DNA of 64,000 nucleotides from Phocoena phocoena (GCF_963924675.1 NC_089230.1:68003443-68067442), one strand, 5' to 3'. Numbered from the stretch's first letter, positions 24,019 through 36,620 are shown. Numbers and translations: made by a program. The notes: generated from the sequence alone by a model not told the origin.

Positions 24019-24175
24019 CAGTGATTCTCAAACTTTAGCTTGCGTCAGAATCGGAGTATTTGTTCAAACACAGATTGATGGGCTCTGTTCACAGTTTTCG
24101 GTTCAGCAAGTCTGGGATAGAATCTGAGAAATGGCATTTATAACACGTTCCCAGGTGATGCCTCGCAACACAATG
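24019..24175 (+). mobile_element. MER5-type hAT-Charlie fragment
   Basis: Starts at a terminal-repeat-like CAGTGATTCTCAAACTTTAG and runs through TCAGCAAGTCTGGGATAGA and CCCAGGTGATGCC, the order seen in MER5 elements. The right terminal repeat is not preserved. Confidence 0.75.
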
Positions 24176-24224
24176 CATTTTCTCTGCCTCCTTTTCATAT
24201 TTTAATATTCTCTGTCTCCTTTTG

Positions 24225-24345
24225 ATATTTGTCCTCCCTTTTAGAATGTAAGTTTCTCGAGGGAAGGCACTAAGTCTGTCTTGTTCATTACAATAAACCT
24301 AGTTCCTTACACAGGGTCTCAAGTATTTGTTGACTGAATAAATAC
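24225..24345 (+). mobile_element. L2 3' end
   Basis: TTTTAGAATGTAAGTTTCTC, GGCACTAAGTCTGTCTTGTT and a final TTGTTGACTGAATAAAT match the L2 tail. Confidence 0.75.
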
Positions 24346-24409
24346 CATGATATTTATGACTTTGCTGTTTGCATCCATCTTTCTCAAAATCCTCCCTGTC
24401 TTAATAAGA

Positions 24410-24880
24410 ATGGTAGTTATAATAACAAGGGCCAGTGTTCATTAAAACGTACTAGAGGGCTTCCCTGGTGGCGCAGTGGTTGAGAGTCTGCCTGCCGATG
24501 CAGGGGACGCGGGTTCGTGCCCCGGTCCGGGAAGATCCCACATGCCGCGGAGCGGCTGGGCCCGTGAGCCATGGCCGCTGGGCCTGCGCGTCCGGAGCCT
24601 GTGCTCTGCAACGGGAGAGGCCACAACAGTGAGAGGCCCGAGGACCGCAAAAATAAATAAATAAATAAATACTAGAAACTGTGCCAGGTGTTGACACACA
24701 TAATCTCATTTAACGATCACAACAACCTTCTGAAGGTTTCGTATTGTTCTTCTCCATTTTACAGTTGAAGAAACTGAGCTATAGAGAGATTAAGTAATTT
24801 GAGACAGGTTATATTACTAGTAAATTTCAGACCCAAGATTTAACCACGAAGTCTGGCTCCCGGTTCCTAACTGTAGTACG
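24410..24880 (-). mobile_element. MIR SINE, antisense, split by a CHR SINE
   Basis: GGGCCAGTGTTCATTAAAAC lies left of the SINE at 24457. To the right, TCTCATTTAACGATCACAAC, TCCATTTTACAGTTGAAGAA, AACTGAGCTATAGAGAG and TTAAGTAATTTGAGACAGG follow in reverse-complement MIR order. Confidence 0.8.
24457..24669 (+). mobile_element. CHR-type SINE (short GC-rich class)
   Basis: Complete copy with a (AAAT)n tail, flanked by TACTAGA at 24450-24456 and 24670-24676. Inserted into the older MIR. Confidence 0.95.
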
Positions 24881-24929
24881 ACTGTACTTTCCTTCTACCT
24901 CTCTGTAAAAATCACTATTGCTATTCACG

Positions 24930-25310
24930 ACCTACCCTTGTCTACTTCTCTACCTTTTCCTTCACCTCACACCCGGTGGCCCAGACTTACCGTGTTGTTT
25001 TACCATGCACCTTCTACTTTTAATGGCTTTCCCTCTTTATGGGTCTGGAAAATACCCACCCATATTTCAGGCCTCAGTTCAAGGATCTACAAAGGCTTTT
25101 CTGTGCCCTCCACCCAACCGCAATAGATAGACTTGATCACTCCCTCATTTAAGCCTCCTTGTAGCCTATTCATCTGTAACATTTTATTGCTTTTTTTGCA
25201 CTATTGTGGTCTGTCCTAGAATATGAGTGCCTCAAGGTCAAGGACTGCATCTTAACTGGTTTTGGTATCTTCAGAACTTAATATAGACCTTCATAGTGGG
25301 CATTAATAAA
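24930..25310 (+). mobile_element. L2 LINE 3' fragment
   Basis: Reads forward as L2: CAGGCCTCAGTTCAAGGATC, TTTATTGCTTTTTTTGCACT, CTAGAATATGAGTGCCTCAA, then a TAATAAATATTACATAAAAG tail. No functional ORF. Confidence 0.65.
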
Positions 25311-28300
25311 TATTACATAAAAGTTCCTTATTCTCATAATATTTATCATTATTGTATAATATAAAAACATCTATTTCTGATACATAACTTCTCATCATAC
25401 TCATATGTACCCTTTTTAGCATTTAAACATTTTAATCTCTATTGTTTTCATTTCCAGAAGTTCTATGCAATTCTTTCAAAAACTACATAGTCTCAATTTT
25501 ATTATGTTCAAACTTGGGTAGTTTTCATTTGTTTTCATGCCTTCCTTGACTCTCCTTCACGGTGATTCATTTCCTCATGCCGGTTTGCAATTTTTTAATT
25601 TGTGAGCTCATCTTCTGCAGGGCCTGTTTTTCCCAGGAGATCTTGATTGCTCTGAACGTGGGAGAAAAGTATAAAGCATTTCTGAGTCCTTTCAGACGTG
25701 TTGTCACCAGGGCTTTCAAGTCATTCAGTAGTCCAGAATCAGCTTCTGATGCTAATGTCATGGTTTAAGTTGTCTGCACCAGCCTAGTAGAATTAATGCA
25801 GATCACATCTACGTTTCACACAACTCACATGTGGCTTTACATTTCTCATAAGCAGCTCTTCCCCTTTTACCCCCAAAGCCTTGGACAAATAATAAGCTTG
25901 ATTTCTGAGCTGGTAGGAAAGGTTTTTCTAGATCTCTTTCAACAAACAAGGCAGCTTTTAAGACTCCAGGCTCTATGTGTGGAGTTCTTTTTCAGCACAC
26001 CCCCCCAGACCTCACAAAGCTCCAAAGCCATGTCTTGGGTCCCCTACCTCTGGAATCTAGAGACGTATCTGATCTGAAACCCACTTGGACAAGTGGTGTC
26101 AGCTGCTACTTACTGCTCTGGTTTTGGTTTCTCTCAATTTCTGCCACAGCATTTCCATTTCATTTTTTGAGCTTAGCTCTGTACTGAATAATTGGTGGAA
26201 AAATATTTTTCCAGCACTTGAACTTGCATTCTTGCCTTCTTGATCTTCCGTTTTATTGAAAGTCCCGGTTTAGATTTTTAGAACACATTCATATGCTTTC
26301 TCACGTGATCCACGAATAACTCTTAAGAAAGACTAGCCAGGTGGTAGGCCCTCTTACACTAGGCAACTCTGTAGGTTGAAATAGTGTAAGAGACTTACCT
26401 AAGTGCTCACGAGGAATAAGGTGTCTTGCCAGTTTGAAAAATTCAAGGCTTGTAGTTTTAACCTGATGCTGTTCAAACTGAGACCCAAAAATTCAATCAA
26501 TACCCAGTGAGGGCAAAGATGGCCAACTTGCTTTTTCATGGGCTCTAGACCTTGGTTTATTCCCCCGGAACCCACCTTGCTCCACACCTCTCTCCTGCAT
26601 CTTCGTCGTTTCGTCTGAGTATTTTGATGAATATCTACCATTCTCAAATACACTAAGTGATCTTTGCCACCCAGCTATCTTCTGAGCTGTCTCTCAAACC
26701 TCATGAATTTACCCAGAGCCTTCTATGACCACAGGAATCACTCTCCCTTACTCAATCACAGGGAGGAGGTTCACTTTCACCCTATATTTTTCTGCATCAA
26801 CTTCATCCTTTTGCACTCACACATCATTGCTCCATCCACTGAAGAAGGAAATTAGGAAGATAGGTCAAATTTAATCTGCAAAAGAATGATTTTAAGACCT
26901 GTGGGTCTACTGAAGAATTACATGCCCAGCATAGAAATCACGCACCTTTTCCTTCTTTGTTGACAGTATTATTATACTCTAGGCTTCCAAGGGGTGAAAA
27001 CAGTCTTCAAATGCAGCGTGCTCTGAGGTGCCCGGGTCCCGTGAAAAAATAACAAAGCCCATATGTGGAAGACAGTCAGGTTGTCCACTTGGAATTGGCC
27101 CCCTCCAATACAAATAGCTCAGGGGCCAGAGGTACCCTAAAAAAGCAGGAGTGAGGATCGGTACCTTAAATCAGAGAATTCACTTTGGCTCATCTACCTC
27201 CCTCTCCTTCATGTCTTTTCTCTAACTGAATTCTCTTGGTTCCTTAAATATTTGGTTTTGCATCTTGGTTTTCTGTTGTTGTTGTTTGTTTTGTTTTGTT
27301 TCATTTAGACTTGTTTAGGTTAGTGAGTTGCTTCCAGCTGTTTTCCTTGGTCCTGACTACCATCCCTTTGGGAACACATTCTAGAAATTTCTCATCATCT
27401 TGAAAACCTCAAGTGACAATACGAAACATTCTGTTAGCTGGACCATAAAGGGCCTCAACCCCATGTTCCACATAAGAAGGGAGATCAAACCCTTTTGATC
27501 TTTGAGCACCAATGAAATACCGACAGAACAGGTAGTGCAAATGTATACGTAAATCCTATACCAAACATTTTATTACATATTCTGAATCAACTAAGAGCAA
27601 ATGTCAGATCTGCACACTAGACTGAGAAATTCTGCCACCTCAAAAACCTCCTAAAGCCAATAAAAAGTCCTACTAGCTTCAAATTTCATTACAAGCACAG
27701 GAAACAGAAAATATTTACGAATGGAAATCAGAAGGATAGGCATTCCTGAGGATTTGCTTCAAAACATCTTGTTGATTAGTCAGCCTGCACTGTCTCCTTA
27801 CATTAGGTCAGTGTATGCAAGAGAAATCTATGTAGAAGCACTTGTTTTCCTGAAATTACTCATTGCTAGTAAAAGATGTTTTTGCCAAAATTTGATGTTT
27901 AAGGTTCTCCTCTTGTTGAAGATGACGGTTGTCACAGCATGATTGCCAGCAACAAGGGACAGTTCATGCAAATAGTTTCATAGGACCATGGCTGAGATGT
28001 TTTTCATTAGTGTCACAGTGTGTTGGGTTAAATACATCCTCCTAGCATGTTATACCTTTACTGCCCCTTCATGGGCTGCTGTGCCAAAAAGAACGAAAGT
28101 GTCACCCAGGTGGAATCTGAAGAAATGTTAGGATAGGAAGCTTTTTTTTTTTTTTTACCTTATTATCATCATTATTATCTTTACCAGCGCAAAGCACTCA
28201 AAAAGCTTAGCTGAAGCAACTGACAATTCAACTGTTGACAATACACAGTGTTCAGGGGCAAAGGTGACCTAGATGTCCCTGTTGTCATCATCTCCCCGAT

Positions 28301-29511
28301 GATCTCACGTACATATTTCCTTCAGACGGAAGGTGTTAAGAAAACCAGTTTGGGGCATAAGGTTGTTTTTCTTCTCCTTTGGCTCCTATCCAGAGTGATT
28401 TCCTTCTGATCATTGGACTCCTTTCGGGGCTCTCTGGCTGTGGTCAGTTAATGCAAGTACCACAGAACCTGATACTTGAGTGGAGAGGGAGTTGGAGGTC
28501 GCAGAATATGACAGTCTCATCTAGCAGAAGGCTATTAGGTGCACCTACTGGGGGCCGTGAAGGATATGGCTGCTCCTGAAATCAAATGCTTTCTCTGGGA
28601 TTTAACATTGCTTTATTCTGAGATGCTGCAGGGCTTCTGTGGCATTGGGCTTTGTTTGAAAATTCAAAGGATTGTCCAATGGCAAGCTTGGCTGAGCTAA
28701 AAAAATAATCAATTAAAACCCCAAGTGCTTGAGTCTCTGAAAGCAAGTCACAAATGTCCCTGGTTTGCATCTGGAAAAAAAAAAAAGAAGAGAGATTGAA
28801 TGTTACTTTAGTATCAAGGACAGCTATCACCTAATGGGGTGAATTCTTTCCACAAAGAAGCTAGAAGCAATGGAAAATGCTAAGGTCTAGCATTGCGTTA
28901 GCAGGTTAAACTGAATAATGTGGTCGAAATATTTTATTGTGTAATTCGTTTGATTTTATTGCTTTTTATGGGCTGCACAGATGTGGTGAGAAAGAAGCTG
29001 CCTTTCATCAGGTACTGTAGTCCCATCAGTTTTGTTAGTATTTCCACCCCTTGGACCCACTGATTTCCCAGAGAGGTTTTTCCCAAGTGTCACATGTTTT
29101 GTTCTTACTTATGCATTGGAGAGATCATCCTCATCTTGCTGTCTCATTTACCACTGCATCAGATTTACCAATATCTGGAAATAACATTACCCACCCAGCA
29201 CAGTCATATTTCTGTGCTCTGCTCTAGATGTGAATGGTCAGAAATATTCTTCCTGGTAAACTTCTTCAGGAAATAAACATGGAATATGTCACCTTTGCCC
29301 AGAGGTGAAAGAGAGGGATACCTCTGAATCAAGCCCTGCTGCCGCCATAAGAGGTGAGGATGCTCTGACACCCTGGAAGGATGACAGCCTTTGCTTGGAG
29401 CAGGAGATGTGGCCCCAGGGCTCCAGAAAGCAGGGCCTCACAACACACTCTGCACAGTCCAGTTCTGTTTCCTCCCAAGGCAGAGAAAAAAGCCAACAAC
29501 AATAATAATTG
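25311..29511. other. Repeat-poor intergenic block of about 4.2 kb
   Basis: No gene and no confidently named repeat. Short frames (up to 93 codons) are unremarkable. A GTTGTTGTTTGTTTTGTTTT simple stretch lies near 27277 and a T-run at 28142. Confidence 0.4.
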
Positions 29512-29695
29512 CTGACATTTATTGAGTGCTTAGGCATGGTAAGTGCTTTATGTATATTAACCCATCTAATCCTCACAACATCCTGTCTCTAGATGAAGCA
29601 ACCAAGGCATAGAGAAGTTTAGACATGTGTCTAAGGCTACAGAGCTGGCAACAGCAGAACGAGAATTGGTTCCAAGCAGTATGCTTCATGTTCCC
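29512..29695 (-). mobile_element. MIR SINE, antisense
   Basis: GACATTTATTGAGTGCTTAG, TAACCCATCTAATCCTCACA, AAGGCATAGAGAAGTTTAG, CTACAGAGCTGGCAACAGC: reverse-complement MIR. Confidence 0.8.
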
Positions 29696-29937
29696 GACTC
29701 TTCAAATCTGATCGAATCTGCATTGAGTGTCATCATCTCTGATGCAGAACACACAGCTGCTTAAAAGAAAGAGGGTCATAAATTGAGCTGGTATTTTGAA
29801 GACACACACCAAGTCCTAGATCCTGTGACAAACAGCCGTGCCTTAAAAAAAAAAAAAAAAGGATAAAAGTCCTGATCCCTAAGAGCAGCTGTCTGACAGA
29901 GCAAGTCAGGTGCGATAAAATAATATTGTCATGATTG

Positions 29938-29991
29938 ATGGTGGTGGTGGTGGTGGTGTGTGTGTGTTTGTGTGTGTGTGTCTGTGTGTGT
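29938..29991. repeat. (TGG)n/(TG)n compound microsatellite
   Basis: A TGG run of about six units passes into TG repeats interrupted by TTTG and TCTG. Confidence 0.93.
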
Positions 29992-32197
29992 TTAAAAGAG
30001 AAAGGCGTGGTCCAGTTCCTGTCAGATTTGTTTTCCAGTAGAGTCCTGGCCTTTCCTTCACAATGGGCCCTGAAGTAGCAGATGACAGCTGACATTTCAA
30101 TCAGTTTGATACTCACGGGACACCTCCCCTGCCTTCTCTCCCTTCATTTGCATACTAATTTGCATATAGCTTCATAAGGGATGGACACGTGCCTCTTCCT
30201 TAGACCCAGTTATTGTTTTGATTCCTGTTGATTCTCTCACCATCCTTTAGCCCCTTTCTTTCAAAGCACTTGTGTCCTTCTTGTCACCTCAGCCCACCTC
30301 TTGCTGGTTGTTGCTTCTAGAGAGCATTCTAATCGCTATCAGGAAAACCTTTTTCTGAATACTTGAGCTCAGACTTCAGGTCCTGAGGTGTCTAGGTACC
30401 AGGTTCAGTGTCTCTGCCATTGAGGTACTGAGTTGCATCAGCCCCAATCGCCTGATGACGATGAGTCACCTGAAGGTAGAAGAGGATGAGACAAAGTTCA
30501 GGTGAGGAGTCCTAGGAAGAGAAAAACTGAGGTCTCAGACTGGGGAGAAGAATGTGTTGGAGTCATAGTCACCAAATGACCTAGGACACTCAGAAGAGAT
30601 TCTCTCAGTGGAGGTGATCGGGGTGATGGAAAGTTCCTACTGGTGAGAGAATTCCCAATGTGTTCTCTTCCTTGATAACAATACACCCCAAAGGGCCAGT
30701 GTGACCTCTTTGACTTCACAAGGGGTCCCAGGACCTGTAAAAAGAAGGAGGAAGCCAATACTACTGAGGAAGCAGGACTGACTTCATAATTGTGGTGCCT
30801 GGTACAAAATGAAAATGCAGGCCCTTGTTACAAAGTTATTAAGAATTTCAAGATGGTGATGACAAAGCATGAAATACAGCAAGGGGCCCTTCTAGGTACA
30901 GGACCCTGCACAACTTCACAACTCACACGCCCATGAAGATGGCCCTACTGGGGGATTCCTATAAAAGAAGACAGGGTCTCTTTCTGCTGGAGAGCTGTTT
31001 ATTTCACAATTAATAATTGAGGTTTGGCCAGTGGGCCCAGTAAAGGTGAAGACGTGATGATGATAGAAATGCTGTTGGAGAACTTGAGGAAAAATATAAT
31101 TTTTACAAGCAACTGTCAGGCACACACAAAAAATCTGTGATAAAGTCATATGAGCAGTTAATAATCTCCCCAGCTGCAGAAAGCTATCATCTCTGTCTGC
31201 GTGTGTATTTGGAGATAACTCCAAATTGAAAGGTCTTACCCTTGAGGCCACTGAGTTAAATTCAAAGGTAGTGGAAAAAAGTGAAAAGAAGAAAGGCATA
31301 ATTTTGAGAGAGTACATGAAAAAGAAGGAGTTGCTTGAGAGGTGAAAATGAGACAGTGTGCATGTATCTGTATCATGTGCATGTGGGTTTTGTGGGAGAG
31401 GAAGGAAGAGAACGGAGAAATGTGAAAAATGCAGATGTATAAGCAAATGGAAAATTAGTATAGGTTAAGGAATCAAAACAAACATTTCATTACAGATCAC
31501 ATTCTTAGGAAGAAAAATGGCTGATCAGTTGAGGGCATGGGTAGGGGTGGGCTAGAACTCTGATGAATCAGTTTGGAAACCCTTAAATTAGTAACTAATG
31601 AAAAACAAATTTGCTTTTTACTCTCCTCATTAATTTGTATTATTTGAAGGAAATTACATTGACAGTAAACAGCAAAGAACCGAACATTTTGTTAAAACCG
31701 GAGATACAACTGTATCATTAAATAAATACACAGCAGTCCCTCTCCAATTAGTTACTGTTTATAAAGAGCAATGAGATTCCTGGATGAAGAGTGCTATGAA
31801 ATTATATTCTATTACAGCACTGATTATTTAAAAAATGACCACAAATGAAAAGGGTATACATCCTCCACAGGAATGCATGTAAGAGAAAACTACCATGTAA
31901 AAAAAAAAAAAAAGATACAGATGATTGTTTCCTGCTGCAAAGGGTCCGAAAATCTCCTCCGGGAGAAAGACAAATGCATAGGCTGGTTCTGCAGGATGCA
32001 TCTCTCTGGAGTGTGTTCTGGGGTCAGTGAGGGCCAAAGGGGGTCAGAGAGAACTGGTTAACAGCTGTTCTTCACGTTGGAATTTTTCTACCTCTTGCCC
32101 AGCCTGTGAATGAAACTGACAGGAATTCTAATAAGTGCACCAGGAGGACGGGAAGTCTTGTCAGTGACTCTGAGCTGCTGATAATCTGGGGAGGCTC
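29992..32197. other. Intergenic, mostly unassigned
   Basis: Contains paired octamer motifs at 30146-30165 (see findings). The stretch 30780-30950 (ATGCAGGCCCTTGTTACAAA, AAGAATTTCAAGATGGTGAT) looks like an old interspersed repeat I cannot name. The 176-codon minus-strand frame at 30916-31446 has no family signature. Confidence 0.4.
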
Positions 32198-32213
32198 AAA
32201 AGGGAAACTCCTG

Positions 32214-32439
32214 GGAGCTTCCCTTCCTTGGTGGCGCAGTGGTTGAGAGTCTGCCTGCCGATGCAGCGGACACGGGTTCGTGCCCCGGTCCGAGAAGATC
32301 CCACATGCCACCGAGCGGCTGGGCCCGTGAGCCATGGCCGCCGAGCCTGCGTGTCCGGAGCCTGTGCTTCGCAACCGGAGAGGCCGCAGCGGTGAGAGGC
32401 CCGTGTACCACAAAAAACAACAACAACAACAATAACAAC
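32214..32439 (+). mobile_element. CHR-type SINE with altered 5' head
   Basis: Short GC-rich class with a (CAA)n tail. A perfect 16-bp duplication, AAAAGGGAAACTCCTG, lies at 32198-32213 and 32440-32455. The head reads CTTCCCTTCCTTGGTGG, carrying four extra bases against the usual CTTCCCTGGTGG. Confidence 0.95.
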
Positions 32440-32455
32440 AAAAGGGAAACTCCTG

Positions 32456-33285
32456 TAGATTCCTGGAATCTGGGCTTTGAAAGACCTTGGAAAGAATCTG
32501 GTGCTTGGAAAGACCCTCTGTCTTCCTGGAACGGGCTCTAAGAGTAGATCTCCAAAAATCCAGCAAAAAGAGGAGCTAGAGGAGTGGGGTGCAGAAAACA
32601 GACCCAGGCAGATAGATGCAAGGGGCCCCAGGAGTAAGTGGACACAAAGGCATTTTTGCCTTTGGAGAAAGGTATGGTTTGGAGATTGGGGTGTGTATGT
32701 GTGTGGGGGGGGCGGGGGGGATCTTGGCAGGAACTTGCCTTCCTTGGAAACTTGGCATAAGGAGGACATGAGAGGATATTTGGCCTATTTGTTTCATTTT
32801 AAAAAATAGAAATAAAGAAATAAAAAGCATAAAGTTGAATGTACGGTGGGGATGGGCAACTTGGAGTATTTGTAGAGCAAAGAGTTTAGCAGTTGTCAGC
32901 AACGGAGACAAGGAATCAATAATCAGGAAAACGGGTGAAATGGTTTTATACCGATAGCTTCAGGGTCGCAAGGCAACTTAAAGTTATTGGCTCACACGGT
33001 TGTCCCCCTGACCCTTTCGCTTTGCATTTCGGTAAATGGCTCCCCATTGGCTGGCCTGAGCCCATGCTGTTTTTGCACTGGGAAGCACGGTCGCAGTGAT
33101 CAAGAACTGTTTCTTTGAGTATTAATGCTGGCGGGGCTCTAAACTCGGCAGTCGGACACTGATGGGGCTTTAATCCACAGCAGGTGGCTGAGTGAGCAGG
33201 CACTGGTTTTCAGGGCTTGGCACCTCACATTGGGCTGGCCTTTGGGTGTCCTCTGGGTATCAAGAAACACAAACGTGGCGACACC
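32456..33285. other. Intergenic, nothing recognised except a G-run
   Basis: A G-rich run at 32705-32720 (G8-C-G7) could form a quadruplex. The 202-codon minus-strand frame at 32161-32769 is built across the SINE and is not a gene. Confidence 0.4.
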
Positions 33286-33697
33286 ATAGATGGACATAGA
33301 GATGATCATACTAAGTGAACTAAGTCAGGCAGAGAAAGACAGATACCATATGATGTCACTTATTTATGTGGAATCTAAAATAGGACACAAAGGAACTTAT
33401 TTAGGAAACACAAACCTATTCACAGACATAGAAAACAAACTTATGGTTAGCAAAGGGGAAAGGGGGTGGGGAGGGATAAATTAGGAGCTTGGGATTAGCA
33501 GATACAAACTACTATATATAAAATAGATAAACAATAAGGTCCTACTGTAGAACACAGGGAACTATATTCAATATCCTGTAATAAACCATATGGGAAAGAA
33601 TATGAAAAAGAATATATATATATATATATGCATAATAGACCCCTGAAACTAACACATGGTAAAACAACTATACTTCAATTATAAATAAATAAATAAC
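33286..33697 (+). mobile_element. L1 3' end, 5'-truncated
   Basis: GATGGACATAGAGATGATCA, AAGTGAACTAAGTCAGGCAG and GATACCATATGATGTCACTT are the end of ORF2 and the 3' UTR of a cetartiodactyl-type L1. The stretch AACTATACTTCAATTATAAA and an (AAAT)n tail close it. A (TA)n lies at 33615-33629. About 410 bp, dead on arrival. Confidence 0.92.
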
Positions 33698-33957
33698 AGT
33701 AATTAAACAGAAATGTATTCCTGGTGCAATCTTATGCTCAGACTGACAATGTAAAGGAGAGGCTATGAAAATGTGGTCGGAAGGGGCAATTAGCAAGGTA
33801 CAAAGGGTGCTGAAAAGGCAACTAACCGTGGGGATGGGCGGTACAACTGGCTTACCTTTTAGGTGCTGTGTACTCTGAGATTCCATAAGGTACACTTTCC
33901 TGGGGAATAGTGAGAAAAAATATGTGTGAGAAAAAGCAAAGAAAACTCCAAAATTTA

Positions 33958-34286
33958 GGGCTTCCCTGGTGGTGCAGTGATTAAGAATCTGCCTGCCAAT
34001 GCAGGGGACAGGGGTTCAAGCCCTGGTCTGAGAAGATCCCACATGACACGGAGCGACTAAGCCACAGTGTGCCACAACTACTGAACCTGCCTGCTACAAC
34101 TACTGAAGCCCGCGTGCCTAGAGCCCGTGCTCCACAGCAAAAGAAGCCACCGCAATGAGAAGCCTATGCACCGCAACAAAAAGTAAACCCCGTTTGCTGC
34201 AAGTAGAGAAAGGCTGTGCCCAGCAAGGAAGACCCAATGCAGCCAAAAATAAATAAATAAAATTTTTTTTTAAAAAAGAAGAAAAA
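33958..34286 (+). mobile_element. CHR-type SINE (long class)
   Basis: tRNA-like head then a longer body with two copies of an ACAACTACTGAA motif, ending GACCCAATGCAGCCAAAAAT plus A/T tail. A perfect 11-bp duplication, TCCAAAATTTA, lies at 33947-33957 and 34287-34297. Confidence 0.95.
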
Positions 34287-34299
34287 TCCAAAATTTAAA

Positions 34300-34520
34300 A
34301 TAGCTAATACTTAATTTACACATTCTCTAAACCAGGTACTGGGCTACGAACTTTATATGATTTTTCTTCTAGAATTCTTACTACAATCCCATGGGAGTGG
34401 CTCTGCAATAAGAGAGATACGTACCAACCTTCTCTCCTTTTTACAGATTATAAAACTTGTGCTAAAAGAAAGTCACTCACTCACTCCAGGATGTAAAGCT
34501 GGACCAAAAAAACCCTGAAT
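34300..34520 (-). mobile_element. MIR fragment, antisense
   Basis: ACCAGGTACTGGGCTACGAA, CTTACTACAATCCCATGGG, TTTTTACAGATTATAAAACT and TCACTCCAGGATGTAAAGCT follow reverse-complement MIR order. Diverged. Confidence 0.65.
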
Positions 34521-35524
34521 CTGTCCAACTCTGTGGTCTTCACTCCCACCACAATGTTGCACTGTCTCCTCCAAGTAGGACTGGAAAAGGAATTGAAGAG
34601 TCATGTAAGTTAAAAGGTCCAGGGTGAAAAGGATTTGGAAATGAATGTTCTCAGTCCCTGAGAGTTTCAGAAAAGATTGCAGATAGGAGATAGAGTAAGA
34701 TGTTATTCATTAGTAAGAAAGGATCCCATAATTGTTCAAAACAAACTCACAGGGAAAACATTTTCCAACTCAATTTCTGTTCCCCCACTTAGTGGCAATA
34801 ACCAGCTTTGTTGATTACACCATTACTGAATGTTAAAGAGTATAACTGAGTAGAGTTGTTGCCTCACATCTTGCATGGGTGGCCATTGATGGAAATGGGT
34901 ACAGTCCTCCCCATGAGATCATAGAGCGCCATCTTTAGAAAACCAAATGCAACTCAGAGTCTGCTTTCCTGGCAGCATGAAACATGCATGAAGGATGTTC
35001 ATCACTTTTTATTCTTTGTCCTTTTATGCTTTGAAATGGAGCAGAAGAATATGCTAAAAACTTGACAAAGTGCCTAAAGCAGAGAGGCCTTTAGCAGTGT
35101 TAGTTTCCGTACTCTGCCTTCCCTCAGTCATCAAGGAGTGTCCAATATTTTTTATAGCACTCCCATCAGTTAAAAAAGAGAGAGAGAATGAAAACTACGA
35201 GGACATGCCACTATAGTGGATACTGTGGTGCTCCCCTTAGCTCTCCTCCCCAGGGCTGATGCACAAACTCCCCACTGCTGGTTTTCACAGCTGCATCCTT
35301 CCCTGAATTGCCCTCAACTGAAGGGAACTGCCTCCTTTGAGGTATTCCCTCCTCCCAGGAGGGTGGCCCATGGCTAATGACTGGCCAATGTGGAAGTGGG
35401 AAGGCCCAGCCCCCTTACCTGAATTCAGGAAAACTCTGAAGGACCTTCCCAGCTCCAGAGCTCACAGTAGTATCTGCTGAGACCTCAGGTGCAAATACAT
35501 TGCAGGTTACCTTTTCCCTCTACT
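34521..35524. other. Intergenic, unassigned
   Basis: No gene. The stretch 35210-35520 is GC-richer (CTCCCAGGAGGGTGGCCCAT) and may belong to the LTR complex that follows or to another old repeat. Confidence 0.35.
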
Positions 35525-35751
35525 GGATCTGAAACTAAGCAGGACCCTGTGCAGCCTTTCTGTATACAAAAGCCCTTCCGTTCCCCTCGTTTCTTGTGTA
35601 TAGAAAAAAACTTTAGTCTTCTGGGCCTTCCCCGAGTTCCAAAGAGCAGGTACAGGCAGTTACTAATTAGGAAAGTGTGGGACTGCAAAAACAGAAAAAG
35701 CAGCTAAACAAGAAAAGTAAGACAATAGTGCAGCCATAAAACAGAGTCCTA

Positions 35752-36331
35752 CATGGAAGCAACCTAAGTGTCCATTGACAGATGAATGGATAAAGAAGGT
35801 GTGGCACATATATACAATGGAATATTACTCAGCCATAAAAAGAAACAAAATTGAATTACTTGTAGTGAGGTGGATGGACCTAGAGACTGTCATACAGAGT
35901 GAAGTAAATCAGAAAGAGAAAAATAAATACCATATGCTAACATATATATATGGAATCTAAAAAAAAAAAATGTTTCTGAAGAACCTAGGGTCAGGACAGG
36001 AATAAAGATGCAGATGTGGAGAATGGACTTGAGGACACAGAGAGGGGGAAGGGTAAGCTGGGATGAAGTGAGAGAGTGGCATGGACTTATATACACTACC
36101 AAGTGTAAAACAGCTAGCTAGTGGGAAGCAGCCGCATAGCACAGGGAGATCAGCTCAGTGCTTTGTGACCACCTAGAGGGGTGGGATAGGGAGGGTGGGG
36201 GGGGAGGGAGATGCAAGAGGGAGGAGATATGGAGATATATGTATATGTATATCTGATTCACTTTGTTATAAAGCAGAAACTAACACACCATTGTAAAGCA
36301 ATTATATCCCAATAAAGATGTTAAAAAATAA
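35752..36331 (+). mobile_element. L1 3' end, 5'-truncated, inside the family A LTR
   Basis: End of ORF2 (frame with WHIYTMEYYSAIKRNKIELL at 35775-35960) and a 3' UTR with a G-rich tract (36181-36213) and an AATAAAGATGTTAAAAAATA tail. A perfect 14-bp duplication, AAAACAGAGTCCTA, lies at 35738-35751 and 36332-36345. Clear target-primed insertion. Confidence 0.95.
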
Positions 36332-36620
36332 AAAACAGAGTCCTAGTTCCTCCTCAAGGGGTATATTTGAGTTGGGTATATTTGAGTTGTTCTTTAGGAA
36401 CTAAGACCCCACCAACCCATCTACCCACCCAGGTGGAGAATGGTGACTACAGGCTGAGCACAAGCAGTAGACCTCAGGCTGCATGGAACCAGAAGGTTGA
36501 GGATTGAGATTCCCCAAACAGGACCCTGTTACCTCACCACCAGTCAATCAGAAGAAAGTCATGCTCTCTGCAGCCCTCACCCCCAAATATTGCCTTTTAA
36601 AATGCTCTCCTTGAGGTGGG

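Noticed and set aside
30916..31446. 176-codon minus-strand frame
   Set aside because: Phe/Ser/His-rich composition typical of antisense A/G-rich DNA; no family signature.
32161..32769. 202-codon minus-strand frame
   Set aside because: The longest frame outside CNR1, but its core is an antisense SINE translation and its ends are low-complexity.
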